A stretch of 64,000 bases of DNA from CBDDKW01 sp965230425 (GTDB lineage Bacteria > Pseudomonadota > Gammaproteobacteria > UBA1113), in the NCBI GenBank assembly GCA_965230425.1, contig CBDDKW010000018.1:1-64000 (forward strand), written 5' to 3'. A model generated the notes under the pieces. It searched no databases. It worked only from the letters and a program-made list of their open reading frames with translations, and was not told where the DNA came from. Below, in pieces: positions 17,927 through 27,700 of this stretch (positions are counted from its first letter, which is position 1; the number at the start of each line of letters is the position of its first letter). Both the position numbers and the translations under genes were made by a program.

Positions 17927-19276
17927 CTATTGTGAATACGGTGACCATGCAGGTTCTTGTACATCACCCTGCTGGTCGGGTAAACGCATGTCCACATTAC
18001 CATCAGTAGAGGCAATGCCTAACACGCTGCGTTGGCCATAATTGCTCGCAAAAGCAACCATCCGCCCATTGGGTGCAACGCTGGGTGATTCATCACGTCC
18101 TGATTGAGTAATGATCCGCACAGCGCCACTGGCTAAATCTTGAATCGCAATACTAAAGACACCAGACTCGCGATGCAACATAACAATTTCTTTTGCATCA
18201 GGTGTGTAAGAAGCCCGAGCATTATAATTACCTACATAGGTCATACGTTGCTGTTTATGGTTATGTAAATCAACACTGTAAATCTGTGGATGACCACCGC
18301 GATCGGAAGTAAACAATAGAGAACGACCATCGGGCGCCCAGCTTGGCTCAGTATCAATAGACCAATCAAAGGTGACTTGCTGTAATTTGCTACTGCGTAA
18401 ATCTTTTATATAAATATTAGGGCTACCATCTTTTGATAACACAAAGGCTAATTTCTTACCATCAGGTGACCAGGCTGGCGCGCCATTGATGCCCGGATAG
18501 TGAGTAATACGTTGACGTTGTCCTGTTGCCACATCTGAGACAAAGATCTGCGCTCGGTGATGCTCAAAAGAAACATAAGCAATTTGTTTACCATTAGGTG
18601 ACCATGCCGGTGACATAATCGGTGCATTAGAGGTTAAAATTGCTTGCGGGTTATAACCATCCACATCGGCAACTTCCAATTTATATATTGGTGGCTTGCC
18701 TGGTGTGCGTTGCACTAGCACATAGGCCAATCGTGTTGAAAAAATGCCTTTTTCACCGGTTAACTGTTGATATATCATATCACTAATATGGTGAGCCAAG
18801 GGCCGTAGCTCAGCTTCTTTGACGGTATAGGATTGTTTTGCTAATACGTGTTGTTGATTTGCAGGCGTTAAGGGGTTGCCCTGACGGTTGAACATATCCA
18901 TTAAATAAAAATCAACTTTATACTGCCCGTGCCCCACTGGGGTTACATTACCTAGGACTAAATCATCGATGCCTTGTTTTTGCCAATAAGTGGTATCCAC
19001 GCTATCTAGCGTCTGTTGCTTAACTTTATTTTCGTCTAATACATTAAAGCGACCGCTATTAGCTAAATCATTATGAATAATTGTCGTCACATCCACAGGT
19101 AATTGCATCCCCTGCGAATAATTGAAAGGTACAATAGCAATGGGGATCGCTTTGGTCACGCCCTTGGTAATTTCAATATCCAAGGCTGCCCATGCGGCTT
19201 GTGGAGCGCACAACGAAAATAAGCTGGCTAGGCAAAAGATATGGATTACTTTGTTTAAGGTATTCATCTTCTTCAT
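17927..19276 (-). CDS. tolB: Tol-Pal system protein TolB
   Basis: A 449-residue periplasmic beta-propeller with an N-terminal alpha/beta domain. The signal peptide ends around AAWA; mature protein starts ALDIEITKG. Repeating propeller blades are visible as SPAWSPNGKQIAYVSFE, APAWSPDGKKLAFVLS, EPSWAPDGRSLLFTSDRGG and similar. TolB shuttles between Pal and TolA. It overlaps the end of tolA by four bases. Confidence 0.96.
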   Translation of the reverse strand: MKKMNTLNKVIHIFCLASLFSLCAPQAAWAALDIEITKGVTKAIPIAIVPFNYSQGMQLPVDVTTIIHNDLANSGRFNVLDENKVKQQTLDSVDTTYWQKQGIDDLVLGNVTPVGHGQYKVDFYLMDMFNRQGNPLTPANQQHVLAKQSYTVKEAELRPLAHHISDMIYQQLTGEKGIFSTRLAYVLVQRTPGKPPIYKLEVADVDGYNPQAILTSNAPIMSPAWSPNGKQIAYVSFEHHRAQIFVSDVATGQRQRITHYPGINGAPAWSPDGKKLAFVLSKDGSPNIYIKDLRSSKLQQVTFDWSIDTEPSWAPDGRSLLFTSDRGGHPQIYSVDLHNHKQQRMTYVGNYNARASYTPDAKEIVMLHRESGVFSIAIQDLASGAVRIITQSGRDESPSVAPNGRMVAFASNYGQRSVLGIASTDGNVDMRLPDQQGDVQEPAWSPYSQ

Positions 19277-20175
19277 GAAACACTCGCTTCAGGGTGTAAA
19301 GTTAATTGTAATTCTCTAAAGGTTGCAAATAAATCAGCATCACTCGGCACGGGTAATGGTGATGCCTTATAAACTGCCGTTGTAGCTAATCTATCCATGG
19401 CGGCGTTACCGCTACTTTGCACTAATTTCACATCCATGACCATGCCGCCTGGTGCGACGCGAACCATTACCACACAGGAAAGATTATGTTGTGCTGAACT
19501 TGGTACAATCCATTTTGCTTCGATGGCATGTTTTATCAACATAGTGTATTTGTCTATTTCAGTTTGTAATTGTTGCTGTCGCGTTGAGGCTAATTGTTGT
19601 TGCTCTTGATCTAATTGCTGCTGTAATAATTTATCTGCCTGTTGTTTAAAGGCTTGTTCTTGTATTTTATGTTGCTCTATGGCCTGTTGTTTTTTTAGTT
19701 TAGCTAACTTCGCTTGCTCTTGCTTTTGTTTCGCTAAAGTTTTTTGCGCCTGCTGTTTCGCTGCCGCTTGTTGCTTTTTGATGGCAGCTAGTTTCGCTTG
19801 TGCGGCTTTTTCTTTTTCATTGTTACGTTTTGTAATGGCTTTTTGCTCAGCTTTTAATTTAGCTAACTTCGCTTTAGCTTGTTGTTGCTGACGTTTTGCT
19901 GCGGCAGCTTGTTGACGTAAATGGCGAGATTTAGCTTGGGCCTGCGCACGCTTACGTTGTTGTTGATGCTTTAATTTACTAATCTCAGCTTCTACTTTAT
20001 GTTGGTCAACGGTAACCGCTTTGACTATCTCTACTTGTTTTGTTTGCACAAGATGAGGTAAACGATGTTTAGGCGCAAAATGTATATGCATGAATACAGC
20101 CATCAACAACAAGCAATGACAGATAATCGCCACGATTAAGGCAGTTTTTGTATTTTCAAGGGCAATACGTTTCAC
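19273..20175 (-). CDS. tolA: Tol-Pal system protein TolA
   Basis: This 300-residue inner-membrane protein spans the periplasm. There is one N-terminal membrane segment (about 12-30), then a long Lys/Gln/Ala-rich helix (about 50-205) and a C-terminal TonB-like domain (VMVRVAPGGMVMDVKLVQSSGN). It transmits TolQR energy to TolB-Pal. The biased composition of the middle is normal for the family, not a sign of foreign origin. Confidence 0.94.
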   Translation of the reverse strand: MKRIALENTKTALIVAIICHCLLLMAVFMHIHFAPKHRLPHLVQTKQVEIVKAVTVDQHKVEAEISKLKHQQQRKRAQAQAKSRHLRQQAAAAKRQQQQAKAKLAKLKAEQKAITKRNNEKEKAAQAKLAAIKKQQAAAKQQAQKTLAKQKQEQAKLAKLKKQQAIEQHKIQEQAFKQQADKLLQQQLDQEQQQLASTRQQQLQTEIDKYTMLIKHAIEAKWIVPSSAQHNLSCVVMVRVAPGGMVMDVKLVQSSGNAAMDRLATTAVYKASPLPVPSDADLFATFRELQLTLHPEASVS

Positions 20176-20179
20176 CAGC

Positions 20180-20626
20180 TTATCCTATGCTATGTTTAGG
20201 TTGATCAGTCATTAAACCCACATTATCCACGCCGGCCTGTTGCAATAACACCATTGCTGCTACTACTTTGCCATAGTCTACATGAGCATCACCTTTGACA
20301 AAGACATCTTTATGCTGACCTTGCTGTTTCGCTAAAGCTACGCGTGCAGCAACTTGGGTGGCTAAATCTTCAGGTTCTAAAGGCACGCTGGGCGCTGCTG
20401 AAGCATTCAAATAATACTGGCCTTTAATATCCACAGTCACAATCAGTGGAATGCTTTCCACTGAAGTGATCGGCTTGGCGGCTGCTTGCGGTAATTGCAC
20501 CTTGACACCTTGGCTCAGCAAAGGCGTAGTAATCATAAAAATAACCAGCAACACTAACATCACATCGATATAAGGCACGACATTAATATCAGTCATTAAA
20601 CGTTTGTGTGTGCGGTTACGTCGCAT
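20180..20626 (-). CDS. tolR: Tol-Pal system protein TolR
   Basis: A 148-residue ExbD/TolR-type protein. DINVVPYIDVMLVLLVIFMI places the proton-carrying Asp inside the single membrane helix. The periplasmic part includes FVKGDAHVDYGKVVAAM. It forms the TolQ-TolR motor; its gene sits 13 bases after tolQ and four before tolA. Confidence 0.96.
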   Translation of the reverse strand: MRRNRTHKRLMTDINVVPYIDVMLVLLVIFMITTPLLSQGVKVQLPQAAAKPITSVESIPLIVTVDIKGQYYLNASAAPSVPLEPEDLATQVAARVALAKQQGQHKDVFVKGDAHVDYGKVVAAMVLLQQAGVDNVGLMTDQPKHSIG

Positions 20627-20638
20627 GATTATTCTATC

Positions 20639-21316
20639 CTAATGACCTGTATGTAATTCACGATATAAAATCGCGGCAAATTCCTCTTGGAATAAATCGT
20701 ATTGATTGGCAAATTTATCGACTTTGTGGCTATAGCGGTTATAGGCGATCACTGCGGGTATTGCGGTAAATAAACCCATTGCCGTTGCTATTAAGGCTTC
20801 AGAAATACCGGGCGCCACCATGGAAATGGTCGCTTGCTGCACTTGGCCTAAGGCTTGGAAGGACGTCATAATTCCCCACACCGTCCCAAATAATCCGACA
20901 AAAGGACTAATAGCGCCAATGGTCGCCAAGACTGATAAATGATCTTCTAAGCGCTCCACTTCTCGTGCCTGGGCTACATTCATGACACGCTGCACTCCTT
21001 GCATGACAACATCAGGCGCTAAGCTTAATTGCTTTAAATGTGCAAACTCTTTAAAACCCGCCTGAAAAATGCTCTCCATACCGGCTTTATTGGTTTTTTG
21101 TGCATGTAAACGACTATAAAATTTGCTTAAATCTGAACCATTCCAAAAATTAGTTTGAAAATCGAGACAGGTACGGCTTAGCTGGCGGAAAAATGCACTG
21201 CGCTGAATAATATATGTCCAAGACAATACTGAAGCAGCAAGTAATAGTAGCATCACGGCTTGAACTACGATGCTAGCATCGCTGAAGAAGGTAAATAAGG
21301 AATGATTCATGCCCAT
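20639..21316 (-). CDS. tolQ: Tol-Pal system protein TolQ
   Basis: A 225-residue ExbB/TolQ/MotA-type membrane protein with three hydrophobic segments. ISPFVGLFGTVWGIMTSF and IPAVIAYNRYSHKVD are family signatures lining the proton channel. GGAG six bases before the ATG at 21316 supports this start; a second ATG is two codons in. The thioesterase gene ybgC, which usually precedes tolQ, is absent: only 82 bases separate it from ruvB. Confidence 0.95.
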   Translation of the reverse strand: MGMNHSLFTFFSDASIVVQAVMLLLLAASVLSWTYIIQRSAFFRQLSRTCLDFQTNFWNGSDLSKFYSRLHAQKTNKAGMESIFQAGFKEFAHLKQLSLAPDVVMQGVQRVMNVAQAREVERLEDHLSVLATIGAISPFVGLFGTVWGIMTSFQALGQVQQATISMVAPGISEALIATAMGLFTAIPAVIAYNRYSHKVDKFANQYDLFQEEFAAILYRELHTGH

Positions 21317-21398
21317 GCACTACTCCGTCTTATTGTTACTATGCGGCCAACATGCCATTTTTAAGAATGATCTGCAAGTCTACATGAGGCACTTTTAA

Positions 21399-22460
21399 TT
21401 AACTTTCATCAGAACATGCCAACTCATCTGCAAACATATTCACTTGCTGCTTAGTTGTCTCTGGCATAGCTAAACCAAAATGCTGATAGGCATGGCGTGT
21501 GGCTACCCGGCCACGGGCTGTGCGCATGAGAAAACCTTGCTGAATCAAATACGGCTCTATCACATCTTCAATGGTACCACGCTCTTCACCAATGGCTGCG
21601 GCCATACTATCCACGCCCACAGGGCCACCGTCAAACTTTTCAATCATGGTTTGTAGTAATTTACGATCCATCATATCAAAACCTTGGGCATCAACATTGA
21701 GCATATCTAAAGCACTTTGCGCAATTGCCTGGTCAATCATGCCATTGCCCTTTACTTGCGCATAATCACGTACGCGACGTAATAAACGATTGGCAATTCG
21801 CGGCGTCCCACGAGAACGACGAGCGATTTCCATGGCACCTTGTTGTTCAATATCCACGGCCAGGATCCCGGCGGAACGGCTAACAATATGCGCCAAATCA
21901 GTCAAGTTATAAAATTCTAAACGCTGCACAATACCAAAGCGATCGCGTAAGGGTGAAGTTAATAAACCAGCACGGGTAGTTGCCCCCACTAAGGTAAATG
22001 GCGGCAAATCTAATTTAATAGAGCGTGCGGCGGGACCTTCGCCGATGACGATGTCTAATTGATAATCTTCCATAGCAGGATAGAGTACTTCTTCGACCAT
22101 AGGGCTCAGGCGATGAATTTCATCAATGAATAATACATCATTAGGTTCCAAATTGGTCAATAAGGCAGCAAGATCACCCGCTTTTTCCAGTACCGGCCCA
22201 GAGGTTTGCTTTAGCCCTACCCCCATTTCGTTGGCAATAATATTAGCCAAGGTGGTTTTACCTAAACCGGGTGGTCCAAAAATTAATACATGATCAAGGG
22301 CATCGCCGCGACCACGGGCAGCATGAATAAAGATTTCCATTTGCTCTCTAACAGCCGCTTGGCCCACATAGTCTGCCAATTGCTTTGGCCGTATAGCCCG
22401 ATCCAAGGCTTCGTCTTCGCGACTGGCGACTCCGTCGATAATACGATCCGGCTCCAACAT
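21399..22460 (-). CDS. ruvB: Holliday junction branch-migration helicase RuvB
   Basis: A 353-residue AAA+ motor that drives branch migration with RuvA. Walker A is GPPGLGKTTL, Walker B is LFIDEIHR, sensor 1 is GATTRAG, and the C-terminal winged helix contains GPVGVDSMA and RTARGRVAT. It is normally cotranscribed with ruvA and ruvC, but here those genes lie 6.5 kb away beyond an insertion of unrelated genes. Confidence 0.97.
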   Translation of the reverse strand: MLEPDRIIDGVASREDEALDRAIRPKQLADYVGQAAVREQMEIFIHAARGRGDALDHVLIFGPPGLGKTTLANIIANEMGVGLKQTSGPVLEKAGDLAALLTNLEPNDVLFIDEIHRLSPMVEEVLYPAMEDYQLDIVIGEGPAARSIKLDLPPFTLVGATTRAGLLTSPLRDRFGIVQRLEFYNLTDLAHIVSRSAGILAVDIEQQGAMEIARRSRGTPRIANRLLRRVRDYAQVKGNGMIDQAIAQSALDMLNVDAQGFDMMDRKLLQTMIEKFDGGPVGVDSMAAAIGEERGTIEDVIEPYLIQQGFLMRTARGRVATRHAYQHFGLAMPETTKQQVNMFADELACSDES

Positions 22461-22583
22461 AACAATCTTGTCCTAATTCATTGACTAAAGCGCACTTCAG
22501 CCATAAGCTTACAGATACAATTTGGCTAACATAGGCTGAATCGTGAATCATTGCAAGAAACTTTTTATAGGGGAAGGGTATCA

Positions 22584-23066
22584 ATGCTAGCACCATCATT
22601 TAGGTCAAAATTTGTTCTTTCTACACTTATCTCGGCTACATTATTGTGCTTATCATTTAATACGCTTGCCTTTAATAAGGATCCTGATGCAGGCAAAGCA
22701 CCCTGGGATCAAAGCAGAACAGTGAAATGTTTTAATGAATGGATCAGTGTAGCAACCTACCGTTTGAATACCTACAACGACGGCAAACGCTGGAATAAAG
22801 ATAAACCCTTCTATTTTAATCGTTATGGTGTTGCTAGTAATCAAACGCACTACACTGGCCAAGAACCTGCTGATTATAAATTATACGAAAATCGTTACCA
22901 CTGGATGTGGGATCACTACCCCTATTACAAAGGTAAAGGCTGGACTGATGAAGATTGGAATAAAGCCTTTGTGCCGCCCATGAAATTATACGTAGGTTTG
23001 TGCTTACAGGGTAAATCTACTTCTAGTGTGATTGAACGGATCCATCGGCCTTATTATCCGTCTTAA
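22584..23066 (+). CDS. Exported protein of unknown function
   Basis: A 160-residue product from the ATG at 22584, preceded by GGGAAGGG. A TTG at 22551 is a weaker start. A Sec signal (SKFVLSTLISATLLCLSFNTLA) should be cut before FNKD. The mature part is rich in Trp, Tyr and Asn (WISVATYRLNTYNDG, YHWMWDHYPYYKGKGW) and has two cysteines that could form one disulfide. No family is recognised. It is alone on the plus strand within the segment that splits ruvB from ruvA, and it is transcribed towards the next, oppositely oriented gene. Confidence 0.6.
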   Translation: MLAPSFRSKFVLSTLISATLLCLSFNTLAFNKDPDAGKAPWDQSRTVKCFNEWISVATYRLNTYNDGKRWNKDKPFYFNRYGVASNQTHYTGQEPADYKLYENRYHWMWDHYPYYKGKGWTDEDWNKAFVPPMKLYVGLCLQGKSTSSVIERIHRPYYPS

Positions 23067-23078
23067 TACTTAGCGTAG

Positions 23079-24116
23079 TTATTCAGGTGAACCACCCAAA
23101 GACCCCATGCGTATAGGTCTTAGATTTCTGCGGACCTGAGGTTGCTGCTTAGGCATAGGTGTAGGCGCGTCCATACCTTGCCAATTTTGTTTTAGTATCT
23201 GTAATTCAGCCATTGTAAATTCAGTTTTAAATTTGGCAAGTAGCAATTTTTTACAGCGTGGTAAATCACCGAAAAAAGTTAACTCTGAGGCTTGCCGTGG
23301 CATTGCTTCTCTATTAGCTGCTCTAGCCGCCTCTTCAACATTAGGTGAACTTGAGAGCTGCAACGGACCGCCGTCACTATCAGACGCGGTCGATCCCGTT
23401 TCTTCTCTACCAGGTGAACCACTATTACTCGCATCACGAAGACTAACCTCTTTACCTAAAATTTCAGTATCAAAAAGAACTTCACTTTCCGAATCATCTT
23501 TATCACTACTACAATTTCTAAGGGTGCGCTGCAATTTTGTTAAGAATGATCGTGCAGGTGTATTAGTACTAAGATTACCTTGGGCTTCCTCGATATGCAG
23601 TTTATTGATAACGGCAATGATGGATTGACATTCTTCATATCGTTCGTTATGTAGGGCCTGGTTGAATTTACTGATCTGATCTTGCAGTAAAATTTCTCCG
23701 CGTGTTTGTAAGAAATATCGATAAGCTTCGTCGACGTGCTCATTATTATTTAGCTTATTGTCCTTCAACATGCCATTATGCGTTTTACAATCCTGAATGG
23801 CCTGGCCACATAATAAAGTCAGTTGATTACGTAATTCCTTCATTTCATCAACGATTGAGGCATGAAGTTGAGCTTTCATGTTTTGGCTGACTTTATCTTT
23901 CACATTCATATACTGCAGATTAAGTAATTGTTGCGGTTTTTTACGCCAAAGGACCAATAAATTATTGCATTGCACTTGCCTCTTTTCTATTTTCTCTTGT
24001 AGAGATGCAAGCTTTTGTTGCAGCGTAGGCTCATTTACAAAAAACCTTAACACGATGCTTTCCTCATACTGGTGCATGCTTTTATATACATGGAGCTTAG
24101 ATCTAAACCCGTGCAT
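23079..24116 (-). CDS. Coiled-coil protein of unknown function, effector-like
   Basis: A 345-residue soluble protein. Residues 25-180 are helical with coiled-coil character (TLQQKLASLQEKIEKRQ). They are followed by a Ser/Asp/Gly-rich low-complexity linker (about 205-265) and a short helical domain with MAELQILKQNWQGM. The C-terminus PKQQPQVRRNLRPIRMGSLG is basic and disordered. There is no signal peptide or membrane segment and no recognised family. Such modular composition is common in secreted effectors of Legionellales, but secretion is only inferred from this and from its neighbours. An upstream ATG a few codons in is also possible. Confidence 0.55.
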   Translation of the reverse strand: MHGFRSKLHVYKSMHQYEESIVLRFFVNEPTLQQKLASLQEKIEKRQVQCNNLLVLWRKKPQQLLNLQYMNVKDKVSQNMKAQLHASIVDEMKELRNQLTLLCGQAIQDCKTHNGMLKDNKLNNNEHVDEAYRYFLQTRGEILLQDQISKFNQALHNERYEECQSIIAVINKLHIEEAQGNLSTNTPARSFLTKLQRTLRNCSSDKDDSESEVLFDTEILGKEVSLRDASNSGSPGREETGSTASDSDGGPLQLSSSPNVEEAARAANREAMPRQASELTFFGDLPRCKKLLLAKFKTEFTMAELQILKQNWQGMDAPTPMPKQQPQVRRNLRPIRMGSLGGSPE

Positions 24117-24600
24117 ATATAAAAGATTGTAATTTCAACAACTTAGTCGTAAATAACTAAAATTGCTGGTTAATATAATTTGCTTTGCGTGGGACACCCA
24201 CACGCTCAGCCTCCTCTACAAACGGAGAAGATTGTTATCTTTAACGCATGATCCCTATGATTAATTCAACACTGCGAATGCGGCAGATTCGACTCAACAA
24301 CTCAGCAGTAGGCAACTCTCAAGTGACGTTAGTGATTAATCAACATCAATATCGCCGATACAAAACCTATGAGTCAGTCAGGCTCTCTTATTCAATAAGG
24401 CATTTCCTTGCACGAAAGAGAGTTTAAACCAGGAGAGCATAACATGGAATACGTGAAAAATGCACGTATAAAATATTTCAGCACATGCTAACGAACGAAC
24501 ATTATATCTAGTGGTTAACAAGGGTAATGCTGTTTTTAACTATCTTACGAGTAGAAAAAATTTTGTCATCAATTAAGCTATTTATTTAAACAAAAGCTGT
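24117..24600. other. Gap with small hairpins and a possible micro-ORF
   Basis: No normal gene. GCGTGGG-ACA-CCCACACGC at about 24187-24205 can fold as a hairpin. Otherwise only the 15-codon frame at 24444 stands out. Confidence 0.4.
24444..24491 (+). CDS. Possible 15-residue peptide
   Basis: AGGAG followed eight bases later by ATG opens a frame reading MEYVKNARIKYFSTC before TAA. The strong ribosome-binding site is the only support. It could be a leader peptide or chance. Confidence 0.2.
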   Translation: MEYVKNARIKYFSTC

Positions 24601-24708
24601 CATTGCTAGCCTAGCGAGAAATCTCCTGATGGTTTAGTAAACTTGAACAATATTGTTACTAGGTAGTCAAACCGGAAGGAGATCTCACGTGCTTCGCACT
24701 CTGGATAG
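24601..24708 (+). repeat. Dispersed palindromic repeat R1, copy 1
   Basis: Begins TAGCGAGAAATCTCCTGATG, contains TAGTCAAACCGG and GGAGATCTC, and ends GTGCTTCGCACTCTGGAT. The ends are imperfect inverted copies. The same element is seen at 36199, 39045 and, inverted, at 53748. Confidence 0.7.
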
Positions 24709-24768
24709 CAGTACTTTTCAACATCACTGATAACGGAATTTTTCAGCAGCATTGATGACAGCAATACA

Positions 24769-27700
24769 CTACATAGCAAAGCTAGCCTCACAGCTACTGC
24801 TAGCAGATACATCCGGCACATATGAAGGCTCAGGGTCTAAAGCAGGTGCACTCGGTAGGTTAGCAAGTGCTGCACCCGTAGTTGCTTCTGTATTGCTTAT
24901 TTGATCTGCATTCGCCCCATCACGCGGCCGAATAGGCGCAACAAAATGCATAGTCAGTGCTGGATTATATGGTGGTCTCGCACCAGCAGCACTTACAGCA
25001 GCAGGATTATTTTCTGATGGCACACTAGCAGCCTCTAAAACTTCTGGATTATATGCTGGTGGCACACTAGCAGCTTCTAAAATTTCTGGATTATATGCTG
25101 GTGGTGCATCTGAAGCTAGTACTGGCATTTCATCATCAATATCCATTGGCAGTGCACCTTCACCACCGTTGTCTGTACAAGAGTCTGATGGTAACAATGG
25201 CCCTTCACCTGCGTCAGCTGCTTCATCAACAAAGTATGGTGCTGATGGGTCATACTGTTTCGTGTAAAGTACTGGCTCACCCGGTTCCGTCACTTCCCCT
25301 TTACCATTACCCACAGGCTCAGTAGACTGAATTGGCTCTGCATCACCAAGATCCTGCGAGCAACTAGTAGCATCTTTTACAACTTGATACTCTTTCTCTA
25401 CTTGAGCCCTACTACCGCTAATGATCTCTACTACTACAGGTGCTGTTGGTTCAGCTTCACGCACCCTGTGCGGAGGCACAACCTCTTCTAGCTGTTTACT
25501 CACCTTGGTCGGGGAATATGTAGAAAAATCCTCTGCTAATTCAGCTAGCTCCAATTTTTTAGTTAATTGTTTTTGCCCAAGCTTAGTTAAAGCATCTAAT
25601 AGCTTTTGACATTGTTGCTGGGCAAACTTATCAAAAATCTTGCTAATGGCATTAACATCTTCAGCCTCAAGCAAAAGCAACAACTGGTTTTTCAACTCAG
25701 CAAGTCTTTCAACCAACACTTCTATATTGATTGCTTGCTTAACTTTATCTTTATCAAAAACTGTTACAACAACCCCATCGAAACTGCAATACAGAATATT
25801 TAGTTCACATAAGAGAAAATCAGCATGTATGGCTAACTGAAACTTTTGCATATACGCTTCATATTTTTCTAATTCTTTACGAGCAGCCCGTTCTGCTTTA
25901 TTTGCTGCTTCAAGACTTATCTTTGCTGCAGGGATTTTCTCAGCATATTCTGCCCTTTTTTCTTCATCAGCCACATATACATCTTTATAGCCAGTTTGTT
26001 CTCCACACGAGGAACCACATTTACACGTGAAACCCAACTCCCGGCCACACTCTACGTAATCGGTGTATTTTTCTTTATGCGAAAACATAGTTGCCGTTTT
26101 TGATTGCTTAGTAATATCGGCTAGATTTTTCTGCTTGTCTTTGACATTCTGACTCGCACGATTAAGCGCATCTTTATACGGACCAACTATCAGAGTCTGT
26201 AAATCTTTATAGGGATTAACTAGTAAGTTATGGACATCTTTGATCTCTGAGCTGAGCTGATTCACGAATTGTAAATTCGCGTCATTTATTCTAAAGATTT
26301 CATTTTTTGCTTTTTCGGCATGAGATAAGTAATGATAGACCCCATCATCTCCAAGCCTACCGTACTGCTTTATTTGTTTAATAATATCATCTAATGATAT
26401 GGAATCATTACTAGTAACAAACTGATACAATTCATTTTTTATCAGGCGCTTGCGGGTATTACTCTCACGAACACCTACACCAGCAGTTGAAAGCTGATGA
26501 AGCTTATTATGTAATTCAAATAATTGCTTAATCGCTGCACGAATTTTTATTGCCGCTTGCTTTTCAACTAGCTGAGTAGCCTCGACGAACTGTTCTTTCT
26601 CAGTGTGCATTTTCATTGATTTATATAAATTAGTAAGTTGTAATTTATGGTACTCACTTGTTTCCTGCATATATTGCTTGCGCACATCAGGGATAATCTT
26701 ATCTCTTAAATGTGATAAACGCTTTATCATCATCACTTTTTTTGACGGAATTATTTTGCTTGGTTTCCCTGGTAATGATACGGTTTCCTCGTTACCAAAG
26801 TTACGATAAAATAAGTTTGTTAAACCGCTGTACTCACTGAAGAACTTACTCAAAGCCAAATTAATATCTTCAAGTGATATGGCATTTGCTCTGATAATAT
26901 TTTTTAAAAAATTATACTCGCATGAGTTCTTTACATCATCAGGATCTAATCGCATTAACCTTGAAACTGGCATATCAAGATATTGAGAGAAAACAAATAG
27001 AATATAATACTTCAATACTTCAGCAAGAAATAATGCATTCTTTACATGGAATTGCCAGTGTGCATCGGCAGATAACTGCCCAAATAACTGTGATCTACAA
27101 ATACGCTCTCTTAACGTTTTCCAGAAACCATCATAAGAAGCTATAGTCTCAGTATATGGCAATAATCCTGTACTTAAATAGGAATGAAAATGGTAGTACT
27201 CAATAATAGTAAACAAAACACCACTCAAATCGTCAGGCAATCTACTATCATCACGACCATAATAAAATTGCTCAAATAGCTGCATACTCCTGCTATCAAT
27301 TGGATATTTATCATCTGCAGCAACCTGCTTTAGCATCTCAGGCGTTATATGCTCTGATTCTAATAGCAATTTAGGTGAAAATATTTCACTTAAATACGCT
27401 AGTCTCTGCCAATATCCCTGCTTTCCTCCCGCAGTTTCTTCTGATTTAGATTCTTGATGGCTATTAGTTTTCTCATTATTTTCAGGAGTGTCGCAGACTG
27501 TGAGTGGGCGTAAAACAGCATTTGAACTGACAATCGCTGACACTAATTGCTGATGGTGCAACTGACTCATATCTACATTAAAGCTTAAACCCGCCAAGTT
27601 TGCCGTATTGGGATTAGACTTAAATACTTGAATAAATTTCCTAGCGGCAGTGAAATTCTCCTCTACCAAGTCTGGAAGGATGTCTTCAGTAGTCTTCAGT

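Noticed and set aside
19480..20000. Possible foreign low-complexity insertion in TolA
   Set aside because: A Lys/Gln/Ala-rich helix is the normal middle domain of TolA.
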